A stretch of 64,000 bases of DNA from Membranipora membranacea (lineage: Eukaryota > Bryozoa > Gymnolaemata > Cheilostomatida > Membraniporidae): contig OU612070.1 in the NCBI GenBank assembly GCA_914767715.1, forward strand, positions 26,586,025-26,650,024, in the 5' to 3' direction. Under the pieces are notes generated by a model. The model searched no databases. It was given only the letters and a program-made list of their open reading frames with translations, and was not told the origin of the DNA. Shown piece by piece: positions 36,558 to 49,150 of this stretch. Position numbers and translations under genes: made by a program. The first letter of the stretch is position 1. Each line of letters opens with the position of its first letter.

Positions 36558-36661
36558 CTATGGATGTGCTAAACCGGTATGAGAAGTACTGCATATCACA
36601 TGAGCTGATCCCCGATGCTCACTCAGGCTTCGACTCAGTACAGAGGCACGCAGTAGATTAG
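36558..36661 (+). pseudogene. Candidate terminal exon with poly(A) signal (A3 copy)
   Basis: TTCTCCACAG, then ATG and 33 codons to TAG, then AATAAA at 36,681-36,686. Differs from the A1 copy at four residues. See 9,268-9,371 for the competing opposite-strand frame. Confidence 0.35.
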
Positions 36662-36689
36662 GCAACCCTGTGGCTAGCAAAATAAAGGG

Positions 36690-38950
36690 GAGTATAACTC
36701 TACAATAATGAATGATGTCATTGGAATGATAGCAGAGAGATACACAATGTGCCATAACATTTTTCGACCAGCGATGCCATAAAATGGAAAGGGAACAATG
36801 TGTTAGTCCGCTGGCATGTGATATTGATACTGGGTTTGGCTCCCTGAATTAAACAGCATAACTAATTATATACAGGAGAAAGCTGCGATATGGTGAGTCT
36901 GCTTCTGCAGGCGTTTCCTGTGTCTACCTTTGTATATTTGTCGGATGAGAACAATACTTACATTGGAAAATTACCGTTGGTTTTGTTATCTCTGGCTATA
37001 ATTATTGTGAAGTTTAGAAGCAAGCCTATGTCTTTACTTGAATTCAAACACTACTATACCATCACCATAATATTCATATTCATCATTACTTGCAGATATT
37101 TTGCAACTAAAACAGGAGAAGTCCTCTGAACCGACAACAGAGTGGCTATTCTTCTGAAGCCCTAGGAGCCAAAAAGGGTCAGACTATACAGCTGCTAACC
37201 CGTACCTGGTGAGAACATTACTATTAAGATCAAGATTACGATTGTGATCCCAGCGTCGGCCGGTTTACTTGCAAATTATATCATTCTTTTCCTAGCAGCA
37301 ACACTAAGGCAATGTCGCTATAATATCTTTTGACGAGGAGTTTGAAGGTCTACTACTACATTGAATGCCCAATTTAATGCAAAGATATCTCCTAGAATAT
37401 AGGTGAATAAACACTGTGTATTGGTTTTTTAGGTAGCTTCCCCTCCCCCCCCTCCCCACCCGAACAAAGCTTTTCAACTCTTGCGAGCGAGCTATCGAGA
37501 AGAGAGTTGTCCACACTTGAAACTGTTTAACACGCTATTACATCCAAACGAAGCTTGTAAAGACAGGCTATCTCACGCTATACGTTATTTCAATTTCAGT
37601 ATGTCTGAAAAATCCCAACCAAATATGGGTTTATGTTGACAATGTACTATACATGTGATTCTCAAGTCAATGGCCCTGGAAACCATGAGATTTTGGAAAC
37701 ACTGGAAACCCTGGAAACCCTGGAAACCCTGGAACCTTGAAACTTCAGCAGTTGGAAACCTGGTAAAAAGTTAAGAATTATGAGAGAGGGAGGGCACACT
37801 CTGTCAATTCGCCATCAATAGGTGAGTCAGCAAATATTCCTAGATATCCAGTCTTTTCTAGAGGAGTGAATGTTGGCTTGAATTTAGTTTAGGTATTTTG
37901 GGGGTGACTTTCCATTGTAAGTTAGCTACTAAATTTTGGAAATTATTATAAAGCAAAATTTTAGCTAGCCTTGAATGAATTGAGCTATTTCAAATAAAGC
38001 AAACTGGCTAACAGGATGGGGTTCCTAAGAGAATTAGCGATGTTATTTTAACCAAATCATAGCTATCACTTTGCTCAAAATCCTCGGACCCTTGGTCTTT
38101 CAATTGGAAAAAAATAGTTCAATCGGAATTTTCTGTTGTTCCATCAATGAGTGAGCTAGTGAGAAGGTGATCCTTGGCAGGTGTTGCTCACTCAACTGTG
38201 ATTTTGGCGGATTTCATTTGAAATACCCTTCAGAAAATTCCTGTGCTTACTTACTTGTAGAACAACACATGCCATGGTTCAGTTTCCATCTGTCATTTCA
38301 GCATGTGAACACAATCACAACAATAAGATAGTGAAAGTTGTGACAATGTGCAACGCCTATCTACTTCATGGCATTGCATTGCAAATAACTGATCCGAATC
38401 ACTGTGAATAGAAGAATGTTCACATCTCGCCATCTACAGTACATGAGAAGTAAATCCAATCTTAATGACCGGGCAAGATGCGACCAGAAACGGGTGAGTT
38501 TATTCTCTTCTGTTCAATAGGCAGTATTTCTGGTGATATCCTACTGATCAATGTACCATAACCATACTCATAAGGCTGGAGTGGCAGAACAGATTATTAG
38601 CTATCATTCTTCCCCCCTCTGCTTCAACTTTTCACCGATTCATTGATGAATTTTTTGAGTATAAATCCAACAATAAACAGTGCTGTATTTAGGCCTCCTT
38701 CTAAATTGAAATAGATACCAGGCCTGTATTTCAAGGGAAAGCTGAATAGAATGGCCTATCAACATTATAATTGAATAATCTATGGCGGCTCTGTGATTTC
38801 CATTTGTTATTTACATACCTTAACCCTCTTAATGATGCTTTGAACTCCTTCAGGTTTTTGCCTCCCTACAAATTTCTAAAGTATGGCCCTGGGATAGAGA
38901 AATCTATGACTGACCAAGGTTGATTAGTAGTGTCACAATGTTGTTTATTG
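36690..38950. other. No firm gene; A3 counterpart of 7,086-9,267
   Basis: Contains the plus frame 36,890-37,129 with a hydrophobic segment. Next is a splice-like ACTTGCAG at about 37,090, followed in another frame by a short polar tail ending PTTEWLFF and TGA in all three copies. The minisatellite is at 37,671-37,770. These may be relics of a membrane protein; evidence is weak. Confidence 0.35.
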
Positions 38951-39195
38951 CAGCATACCAATAGCATCTGGCTCACTTTCTGAGAAGGCAGGGCTCAATC
39001 CCACACACTAGTTTGGGTTGGGCACCTGAAGGGAAAAGGAGACGTGGGAGACCCAAGAAGACCTGGAGGATGACAGCTCTTGATCAGTTGCAGATTTTTC
39101 ACATCAAATCCTGGAGCGAAAGATTGGTCGAGATGGAGAGAGCATGAGACGAATATACTGGCACAATATTCCACAAGGAATCCTGCAACCTAAGT
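38951..39195 (+). mobile_element. Non-LTR retrotransposon ORF2 C-terminal fragment (A3)
   Basis: Here the motif is best preserved: LGWAPEGKRRRGRPKKTWR, followed by TALDQLQI. The frame is lost soon after. Confidence 0.75.
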
Positions 39196-39199
39196 GAAG

Positions 39200-42100
39200 T
39201 AAGTGATCAATAGTATAGCGCGTACTCAGAAGTCCATTGCCATGTTATACCACCATCTTGAGGGTTTGCCCTGTCAGGCTGTAGGAGGTAGATGGGTGTC
39301 CCCCTCCCATCTACCCATCCCTGACAGCCTGCCCAGGCTACTTGAAGATACTCAATCAAATTGCTTGTTCGCTTCGGTTTGGATGTGATGGAGAACAATC
39401 CACATAAGCATATCACCTCGCATTGTGTTTCTCTATTTTCAGACAAGGTCACATATAGACATGCAATGGTACAAATATTTTCCGGTCTATAGTACAATTA
39501 AAGGACAATGGGAGTGGCCAAGCCATCTTGAGGGAAGATCACTTCAAACTGCATAACACTAAAACTTGTAGGTTAGTGATGGCCATGAGAGACAAAAGCA
39601 AGCCTTTGCATAACGAGCTGTTTTCTATGTGATATCCCATAATTCCCTTCTTTTAACTGGATGAGCTGATTTGTCGATTTCATGAGACTGGGCAGCAGAA
39701 TAAAGTGCCTAATAAAAAGATGAATACTGAAATCTGATGATATTTTCGGATTCATGACCGCACACTGTCAATTTACTTTCTTGTAGCATGAGAATCAATG
39801 GGGCTAGAATTAAGCGGCTTGTTAACAGAAAGATCGGTCAGCAGAATAATGATGGATCTTTACTCAATCATCAAAAATACCGCATCTAAAAGGCAGCCTT
39901 TATAGATGGTCCTTGTGCCAGTAGTCCCAACATTATGAAGTTAATGTGAAAGTCTGTCTTCTCCTTCTTTAGGTTTTGAGGAGAAAACCAAAATACCCGT
40001 GGGTCAATCAGGTGAAGACGTAAGACGTTGATGTTGAGCTAAATGATTGCTTGTGAATATGTTATGATGGACTATCCAACACACCAGTCAAAGGACAAAC
40101 ATCCTTAGAAAAGAAACTCATATTTAAGAGTGTATTAGGAAAGTCATAGTGTTGATATTTTGTCAGGCATGGGTGTCACTGTCAGACACCAGCAAGTTAA
40201 AAGGTATATTTTTAATTGCAAATGCAAGAGACACCCTTTAAATCTTGACATAAGATGAGTTTAATCTGTGTGGACTTATAGCTTTGAGCTTGTAGGCTCA
40301 GTGAAGTTGTTATGCCTTGTATGCACATTGACAAGGAAGGACAAACCGCTTCTCAAAGAGCATTTTTACATGTTTGTCTCCTATTTCTCTTTGTTTTGTA
40401 TAAATGTGTTGACTCCTTTGTGAATATATTCAGCAGTGTTATGCGGACAATAATAAAAGAGAGCAAATGTTGTCCCCATGGGTTCCTAAAACAATTCTAG
40501 TATTATTTTCCAACCTTTAGCCACACTGTCAATCATTTTTCTTGTAGCATGAAACCATTGGTGGGTACTAAATAGTCCATATGTTGAGAGCTGAAGAAAG
40601 AGGACTTATCCATTACTCATCACCAAAGAAGCAGGAAAAAGCAGACACCAGGCTCCCCCTGATTGGTTGGTTAACAAGTCTGCTGTTTCTTCTGTTTGCA
40701 CCTTATATTTTACAACCAATTGTGTTACAACGAATGATGAATACGTACTCATGGAGACGATTATTTAAAATAATCCTTAAAGTTGTATTTGAGTTTCTTG
40801 ACGACAATCAAAGATCATAACGGTTTAACATTCATCAAGGGTTTTTTCATCAATTTTGTTATATTTGATTGTTAGTCCCCCTGATGAATTAATCATAATA
40901 TTGTGCAAAGAAAAAATTTTATTAGTTAGATAGTCATTACACTGAGAGACCCCATATTGTGATGCTATTGAGAAGTGATTTTCTGTTCTACTTTAGTTTA
41001 AGGATTAGGGGAGAAATCAAAGGGAGTTAATCAGAAGAACACCTGAGTTGATGATCTCAATAATTACGTGTGACTGTATTATGATGGACTATTCAAGTCA
41101 GCTGTTGAGAACCTACTGTTCTTTGGTGAGAAACTTATTACTTATATGGTTAATGGTAGAATATATTCCATTATCATCCACTGATAATCATCATGAAAAA
41201 AGTTGGGCAGGCAGAGTTAAGAGTAATGAAATTCGAGATCGGAGCAAGTAACCTTTTAAAATTTGGTAATATTTTCCCCCTGTGCTCTGTTATATACCTT
41301 ACATCAGTAAATCTTTTCTTTTCAGTCTAAAATGGAGGTGACAGCTATTAGCAGCTACTAGCAGCTTCGTCCAACAAAAATTAAAAGCTGAAGAGAGAGG
41401 AATTTATGGAGCAAGACTGAAACTTGATGTAAGACAATACTTCGCATCGCAATGATTTGTCTAACACAGTTTCTCTGTTGCCCACTGAAATGGCTTTTGA
41501 GACAACTTGTTTGTTCCAAATTGTTTGATTTGATATTCTAGACTTACAAGATCACATATTCTTATGGGCTAAAGGTTTGATGTAACCATATTCACAAAAA
41601 AGGTCATGCTAACCAAAGTAATGCAAAACTCAGTAAATAAGGCATAACTTTTATTTGTGTTTCAGCAATGAACTCATTGGTTTCAGGTTATTCACCATAC
41701 AAGATGCTAAGTACGATAATGACAGCATCAACAAAAGTCAGTGCGGTTCTGAAGGTGCCATAATTCTGGAGAAGCTATAAAACTCTCACCACCTCATAGT
41801 TACTGTTTGGTGAGGTACCGTGATACAAATTTAATACACTTTTTTAATTTTTGTTTTTGAGACCTCTGACTAAGTGAAGGGAATGCAACACAAACATCCT
41901 GCCTTGCTGCAAGTTAAGTAGTTTCCCTGCCTGACAAGTATCACCTGAAACCTGATTTTGCTGTCAACGAGAAAGTAAAATTAGAAAATTTTTGTAATTA
42001 TTTACCATTAAATGAATCCTCGTAACTATTATCAGTCCAACCAGCCACGATAATTGACTATAGTTAGATGTATTGAGAGTGACTCTTAAGACAAGGAGCA

Positions 42101-42960
42101 GTGTGAGTTCATTGACCTTAGAGAAATTCTGAGTCTTATACCTAATGAGCAGATACAAGCTATCATAGCTTACGACAAAGCACTGACGCTACAGGATCTG
42201 ATAAGTTCACACTACAATTCTGTCATAATCTATGTTAGAAGAAACATCTCCTCTCCCCTTTGACTGTCCCAAACTCACTGCCTCTGCAGTTTTACGTAAT
42301 TATTTAGAAATGATAGGGGTCGTGCCCCTGTACACATTAAGGACATAACTCCAAACTCAGATTGTACAACTTGAATTTCCAGGTTTGTAGCAATGAATTT
42401 GATTATGCGATAAGACATGCCTGCGTTAATGTATCCAACATTGCAATTTGTTGGACCTCTTAATGATGTTTGTGTTGGAGCGATGGTAACATGACTTGGT
42501 AGCAAGATAGTAATTAAATAAGATAATAATGAAAGGATATGGATTGATGGAGTTTTAGGGCTTAGCGGCCTTTCTTTTAACCCGTCTTTTCATGAACCAG
42601 CTGCCAACTAAATGTAGTTGCAGGAAATCCTTCTCATCACTATAGAATTTGTGCACAATGCTATTTGTCTAAGAGCAATCATACACGGGACAATGAATCA
42701 GTTTTTGTTTTCATATTCGTATTAGGTTTCCTATACTCAATATCTTTCTAACTTAGTGGTTAAACATGGCAATTTTATAAATCTCATATTGAATGAACTT
42801 AAAAAATAAGTGCAATCATTTCAAGTAGTTAGTGTATATTAATCATTGAGTTTGACTCAATTCCCTCCTGCCTCCAAACGCAGGCAAAAGAATCAAACTT
42901 GATCTCTGATTATTATACCTTACAGTAGGTAGAAAACCTCTTATTTATAGTATCTATAAA
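39200..42960. other. Non-coding stretch of A3
   Basis: Counterpart of 2,706-6,839. The plus frames at 40,312-40,500 and 40,581-40,820 contain hydrophobic runs. The first is also open in A1 and A2 with an early stop in A2; the second is open only here. No family recognised, and I do not call genes. Confidence 0.45.
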
Positions 42961-42975
42961 GGCACTAATAAATTC

Positions 42976-43018
<43 letters not shown>

Positions 43019-43022
43019 CATC
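42976..43022 (-). repeat. GATA microsatellite (A3, longest allele)
   Basis: About eleven CTAT repeats on the plus strand, compared with about six in A1 and seven in A2. Confidence 0.95.
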
Positions 43023-43384
43023 TATTATAGCCCTATAGATCAGCCAGTCTGTTCCTGTTATACTAGTTATAGAAGGGGTTGCTTATTTGAGGTCTAATAA
43101 GACTTGGAAGTAAACTACAAGTGAAGTTTCCAAGCGATCCTTTTGTCAAGTAAATATTTCGCTCTTACTTTCATGGCTTAAAATCAATGTAACAGTCATG
43201 TATGTTAATTGTGATTTATAGTACTGCCTTGTATCACAGTATAATTTTAATACAGCTTCCCTCATACAGTATAAACACCATTATTCCAATCAAATGAAAG
43301 TTATTTAGGAAGGATTTAGTTATTCTCTTCACTTCACTCTTTGCTCATTTTTCACATAAGATTTTAAAATCGAGTCTTTCTAAG

Positions 43385-44519
43385 CGTCATGCCTTTTTTT
43401 TGGAGAAGAAACGGTAGATATCTCATTCCATATCTATCTCTACCAGTGCTGCATGTGCAGCCCATAAGTTTTCACATGCCTGGTTTGCTGTTAATGATTA
43501 GTTATCTGCCCTCACCAAATTAATATTAATTGTATTACTGTATAGGATCATAATTGTGCACCTGTGCAAAACACGTCAGATTTTCATTTAGGTAGATGCA
43601 CCTTGACGTAACAAATATCATCCCCGACGCGCCCCAGCAAACAAGTGGAAATACATTCATAGTAGAAAATACTAAACAAATTTAAAAGGCGATTCTAAAA
43701 AGCAATTTTAAAATATGAAAATAAAGTAAACTTTTTACAGAAACTTTTTCCCTTGGCTTTGAGCAGATAGATAAAATTACTATCACTAATACTAAATGTC
43801 TCATGCATGCTGAGATTGGTTCCTGGAAAAATGCGAAGAGCTCTATTTGCATGACAATTGTTTTTGCTATATTGTCATAATAAATTACAGAGGTTGAGGG
43901 TTGCTGAGATGAATTCCTCTTTAATTACATGCTAATATGATATTATAATAGAATTATATAAATATATATAATAATATAATAATTGTAATATGATAATTTT
44001 CAGCAAAATCGGAAATTTCTGCTGTGGCTGAATCATTCATTGACGCCAGCGTCGTCTTGAAGCCTGTGTGTTTTTAGAATACTGGATAATTACTAATATA
44101 ACCCATATTGATATAATGTCTTGCTGTTATTTCTGATTCCTTCGTACATGGCTTGTGTATGTTGATGATAGTCGTTGTATTATGTGCTGATTGATTATAA
44201 ATGTATTGAAATGATATATGGTACTGCTATGATAACTTAACGAATATGCAAGAGTAGATGCGGCGATGACATCCCTGTGTCACATTTAAACAACCTGCTG
44301 TTCAAACCAGATTTTTCCACATTGTGTTGGTTATATAAACTGCTACCATTAGTTTTACCCAACTATTAACTGTCAGCAGTTCACTTTGAACGTTGAACTC
44401 AAATGAATGTTTCATGAGATTCAAGCAAAATTCTTCTGGTGCCATACAGTCATGGATCTTGGTTGCTGCGTGCGCACCTGCTCAACGTTCAAAACACAAA
44501 AATGGAGGATAGATATTGA
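43385..44519. other. A3-specific sequence replacing part of a T unit
   Basis: No counterpart in A1 or A2. AT-rich, with a TA-rich patch at about 43,940-43,990. I see no gene or recognisable element ends. Confidence 0.5.
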
Positions 44520-44790
44520 TTCAATTCACCTAGGTTAGCTCCTGGAATGGGAAACAATTAAAACCAACCATTTGGAAATATTCACGCCAAGTATCTCATA
44601 ACCGTGGACCAAAGGAGTTGCCGTTCCTATCGAATGCCACACAACCATTGCTGTGCTACATAAATAGTCACCAGATAGGCTGCAATTAAAAATGGCCAGT
44701 GATGGGTCAATCGGTTTACCAATGGCAAGAGACCTGTGTCCCAGATACTGCCACCTCAGCAGCTGTTTCTCAGGCATGGCCTGCCGACTT
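44520..44790 (+). repeat. Dispersed repeat, copy 1 (partner at 61,396-61,600)
   Basis: From AATTCACCTAG the sequence runs parallel to 61,396 onward: both share TGGGAAACAA, then ATCTCATAACC, GGAGTTGCC, and CTGTGCT near the far end. The rest has diverged considerably. A 104-codon minus frame (44,535-44,849) crosses it; I do not recognise it. A retroposed family is likely. Confidence 0.55.
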
Positions 44791-44799
44791 GGCTCAACT

Positions 44800-46545
44800 A
44801 GCCAGTTTACCTTAGTCAGGTAACTGGCCATATTACTATCGAAATTCACCTTTTGTTGAATTTAGTAATGTAGCCTTCTCGCTATTCGACAACGATGGTG
44901 TCTTTTGACAATCAATCATTTAACCGGAAGCAAAAATCCTGTGACCCAGTTACTATCACTTCAGCAGATACTTCTCAGCTGATTGTGAACCACAGCGCTT
45001 CAAATTTTGGCGTCATAGTTTCTAGGAGAGGGAGATAGGTCACTAGTCACCAAGCGAGTTGAAGTTGAGGCAAGCAGAACAAAATACCCAGAAGATAAGG
45101 TACCATCTGCTGCGGTTATATCGCCAGCAGAGGAAGAGGAAGAGGGTGTGCAACGTCCATCAGAGAGAAGCGAGACAGACAGACAGATCCCTGCACACAG
45201 GAAACCTGCTGCTTGGAGAGAACCTGGGCACGCAGGGGTGGTTTCAATAAGTATGCGTCTAAATGTTTGCATTTTTTATTTAGCAGGCATTTAGCTGAGG
45301 TTATGCGAGATATTAGCATCCACTTATCCATGTTTCATTTAGCCGGCTAACGAATATCATAAACTAGGCTGAGTTATAAAAAGGGCCCCGCTGTAACTCA
45401 TCCTAGTAGATTGATAGTCGTTGTAGAAAAGCCCTTTATTATCACTGAGCACAGCCGAGTTTTTGTGTATGTAAATTTTTGTGTTTATTGATCACTGCAG
45501 ATTGATAACACTTTGATGAGTCTTTGTTTATATCATATACTCAATTATCTTATACGGCATACGCATGGTGCTATCAACTTAAATTCATTGCAAAATGTGT
45601 ATTATTTGATCTGATTTACAAAAATAATAATAGTAAAGCGTAAAAATTATTTAATAAAATTCAAAAAATATCATCACCCAATCAGCATTAGGCATCAGTT
45701 TCAGACCATATTCCCATAATTGATGAAGATACATCTGCTGGCTAGTGCAATGCTATGGGGTATGGTTGAGCTGTTGTTGCCGCCCAGTTTTGATCTGCGA
45801 GGTCTGCATGAGGACGACTCAGGAAGCAGGTGTTTATGCATGTCTCAATTCTTCTGGCAGTATATGACATATATCATCTGAAAAATCTTGAAAAATAATT
45901 ATAAATGAAAGGAATTCTCTCTTGCTGAGGTGCCTGAAACAGTCGGAAAACTTTGTGTGATGGCAGGTTAAAGCAAAATAACTCCAAAATAACCCATCTC
46001 AATCACTTCACATTTATGACAATTATCTTGTTAGCTTAAGCCTGGTCAAGTAAACCCTATATTTTTTGCAGGCATAGCAAATCGATCTCGATGAAATTCC
46101 CAAGTTCCTTCCAGTTATACTTTTAAGTGAATGTGACAAGATGGCTTCCAATGTGACTTGACGACCACAGTGTCTTTTACACAGAGCAATGTACTTCATC
46201 CTGTGTGGAATGCCAAGTCAAGCTGCCTCTACCACCGGGATTGAGTCCCAATTCTGGTAGGCATCTGCGAATAGAGCGCAGGTTCGCATAAAACTCTCAC
46301 TGATGAGTCAAAGATGTCATTGAAAAATAACTTAAATAGCAACAATTCTCTCTTGCCTAGCCAGTTAACCGTAAGTAAAAAAACTGGCCATTTGTACTGT
46401 CGAGTTTCAACTTTTGGTGAATTAAAAAATGGGGCCTCCCTGCAATACGACGACGATGGTGTCTGGTGATGATCAATCATTCAACCAGAAGCAAGACTCT
46501 TCACCTGAACAACAGTGCTTCAACCTATGCCGGCATAGTTTCTAG
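44800..46545 (-). repeat. T-unit array in A3 (inverted)
   Basis: Reverse complement of the array at 430-2,030, with CATAGTTTCTAGGAGAG at about 45,015 and 46,535. The conserved open frame appears on the plus strand at 45,059-45,250. Confidence 0.65.
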
Positions 46546-46593
46546 GAGAGGGAGATAATATAACATATTCTTTATTTAATGCATGGCATGCCA

Positions 46594-46826
46594 TCTTGCT
46601 GTTTGCGAAGAAACAGAAGATTGGGCTGCCCCTAAAGAGGGACGCAAGGTGCCCTGATCCTCATACTGAGAATGTCGTACATCCTAGAAAACTAGAATGC
46701 ATCCTAGAGGTGAGGCCATAGAGGACCTCCTAATCATAAGTGTGCAGCGAGCTGCCAAAACTGAAGTCGGACTTATCGGCCATTGGCAGTGACACTTTGA
46801 TCTAAGCCAATAGGCCGAGAAGCGAT
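46594..46826 (-). repeat. U2 snRNA-headed satellite, single unit (inverted)
   Basis: One 233-bp unit. The U2 head reads in reverse as TAGGCCGAGAAGCGAT at its right end. It marks the A3/B2 junction, where the left arm has three units. Confidence 0.8.
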
Positions 46827-46849
46827 CTTAGCCAACAGAGAATGCATTC

Positions 46850-49150
46850 CAACTTGGCTCAACTAGCCAGTTTTCCTAAGTTAAAAACTGGCCATATGTA
46901 CCTACTAATTTCACCTTTTGGTGAATTTAATTATGTAGCCTCCATGCAATTTGACGATGATGGTGCCTGGTGTCAATTAATCATTTAACAAGAAGCAAAG
47001 CTGTGACCCATTTACTACCACTTCAGCAGGTACTTCTTAGCTGATTGTGAACCACAGTGCTTCAACCTGTGACATCATAGTTTCTAGGAGAGGGAGATAA
47101 GTCACTAATCACCACTGCAGATAAGCTGTCCTTGCCTAATAGGCAGCCTTCCGTGAAAGTTAGGAGAGCACTCTGGTGTTTTTGGAAAGCGAGTTGAGGC
47201 AAGCAGGAAAATCCAGAAGCAAAGGCACCATCTGCTGAGGTTATTTTGCCAGCCGAGGAACAGGAAGAGGGCGTGCAACACCCATCAGAGATGACAAAGA
47301 CAGACAGATCCCTGCATGCAGGAAACTTGCTGCTTGGAGAGAACCCGGTCATGCAGAGGGTGGTTTCAATAAGTATGCATCTAAATGTGTGCTTAATTTT
47401 ATCTAGCAGGCATTTAGCTGAGGTTATGCGAGATATTACCTGTCACATATCCATGTTTCAATTTGCCAGCTAACTAGTATCACAAACTAGGCTGAGTTAC
47501 AGAAAGGGCCCCTGCTATAACTCATCCTAGTAGATTGATATGAGTTGTGGTAAAGCCTTCTATTATCACTGAGCACAGCAGAGTTTTTGTGTCTGTGAAT
47601 TTTTGTGTTTATTGATCACTGCAGATTGATAACACTCTGATGAGTCTTTATTTATATCATATACTCAATTATCTAATGCGGCATACACATGATGCTAACT
47701 GAAAATTCATCGCAAAATGTATATTATTTGATCTGATTTTCAAAATAAAACATAAAAGTATAGTGTAGAAATTATTTAATAAAATTCAAAAAATGTCATC
47801 ACCCAATCAGCATTAGGCATCAGTTTCAGACCATATTCCCATATTTGATGAAGAGACATCTGCTCGCTAGTGCAGTGTTATGGGGTATGGTTGAGCTGTT
47901 GTTGCTGCCCAGTTTTGACCTGCGAGGTCTGCATGAGGACGACACAGAAAGCAGGTGTTTATGCATGTCTGAATTCTTTTGGCAGTATATGACACATATC
48001 ATCTGAAAAATCTTGAAAGATAATTATAAATGTCAGCAATTCTTTCTTGCTGAGCTGCCTGAGACAGTTGGAAAACTTCGTGTGATGGCAGGTTAAAGCA
48101 AAATAACTCCGGTGAAAATAGCCAATTTCAATTGCTTCACATTTATGACAATTATCTTATTAGCTTAAACCTGATCGAGTAAATATATCCCTATATTTTT
48201 TTGCAGGTATAGCAAGTCGATTTAGTTCGACTCGATAAAATGACCAGGTTCCTTCCAATTATACTTTTAAGTGAATATGACAACATTGCTTCCAATGAAT
48301 TTCATTTTGTGTGGAATGCCAAGTCAACCTGCCTCTACCACAGGGATTGAGTCCCATTCTCTTAGGCATCTGCGAATATATATACTCTGATTGGCAACCA
48401 AAGTCATCTCATTCGAAATGTCTTGCGCTCAGTGCCAGAAAAAAAAATTAAAAACAAAAGAAGAAACAGAAATAAAATAATATCTTCAATGATGTTTGTC
48501 AAGTCGAAAATAACTGGTTGAATAGGTATGTTAAGACTGAGCTGAACTTCTATTTAGATCTCAAATGTAATGATAAAGAATTGTATGTAGCAGAAACTTA
48601 GATCAAGGAGTTGAAGACTTTAACTCCTTGCTTAGATTGTCAGTATGATATAAAAGTAAATGTTTATCATGAAACATGAACTTGGTAGTGTTTTTGAATC
48701 CTCTATAAATGAATTGAGGTGTCAAAAAATTGTTTATCTTATGCGCAAAAAGTTAAGTGAAACCACAAACAGGCTTATGAAGAGGTAGGAGTTGTAATGA
48801 TTGTGTAATGGATTCGGTTGGAATCCATTACGATGCTCAGGAACGAATAAAACTCGCACTGATGAGTCACAGAAGTAATTGAAAATAATCAAAATAGCAA
48901 CGATTTTCTCCTGTTTAACTGTCTGAAAGATGTTGTGTGATGGCTGGTCAAATCAAGCTGACTCAGGTCAAAATAGCCAATCTCAATCATTTTGTATTTA
49001 TGAAATACCAAATTAGCTTAAATCTGGTCAAATAATCCTATCCCTATGATTTTTGCATGCATGGCAAGTAAATTTAGTTCAACTCGATAAAATGGCCAGG
49101 TTTCTTCCGATTGTACTTTTGAGTGAATGTGATAAGATGGCTTTCAATCG
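46850..49150 (-). repeat. T-unit array in B2 (inverted)
   Basis: Reverse complement of 20,280-22,590. Conserved frame on the plus strand at 47,246-47,473. Confidence 0.62.

Larger units (their letters stand above)
33660..46826 (-). repeat. Segmental duplication block A, copy A3 (inverted)
   Basis: Reverse complement of A1. It lacks the hAT element and the 400-bp insertion of A1, and has about 260 extra bases near 34,296-34,550. The equivalent of A1 2,090-2,700 is replaced by about 1.4 kb of different sequence (43,385-44,790). Confidence 0.93.
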
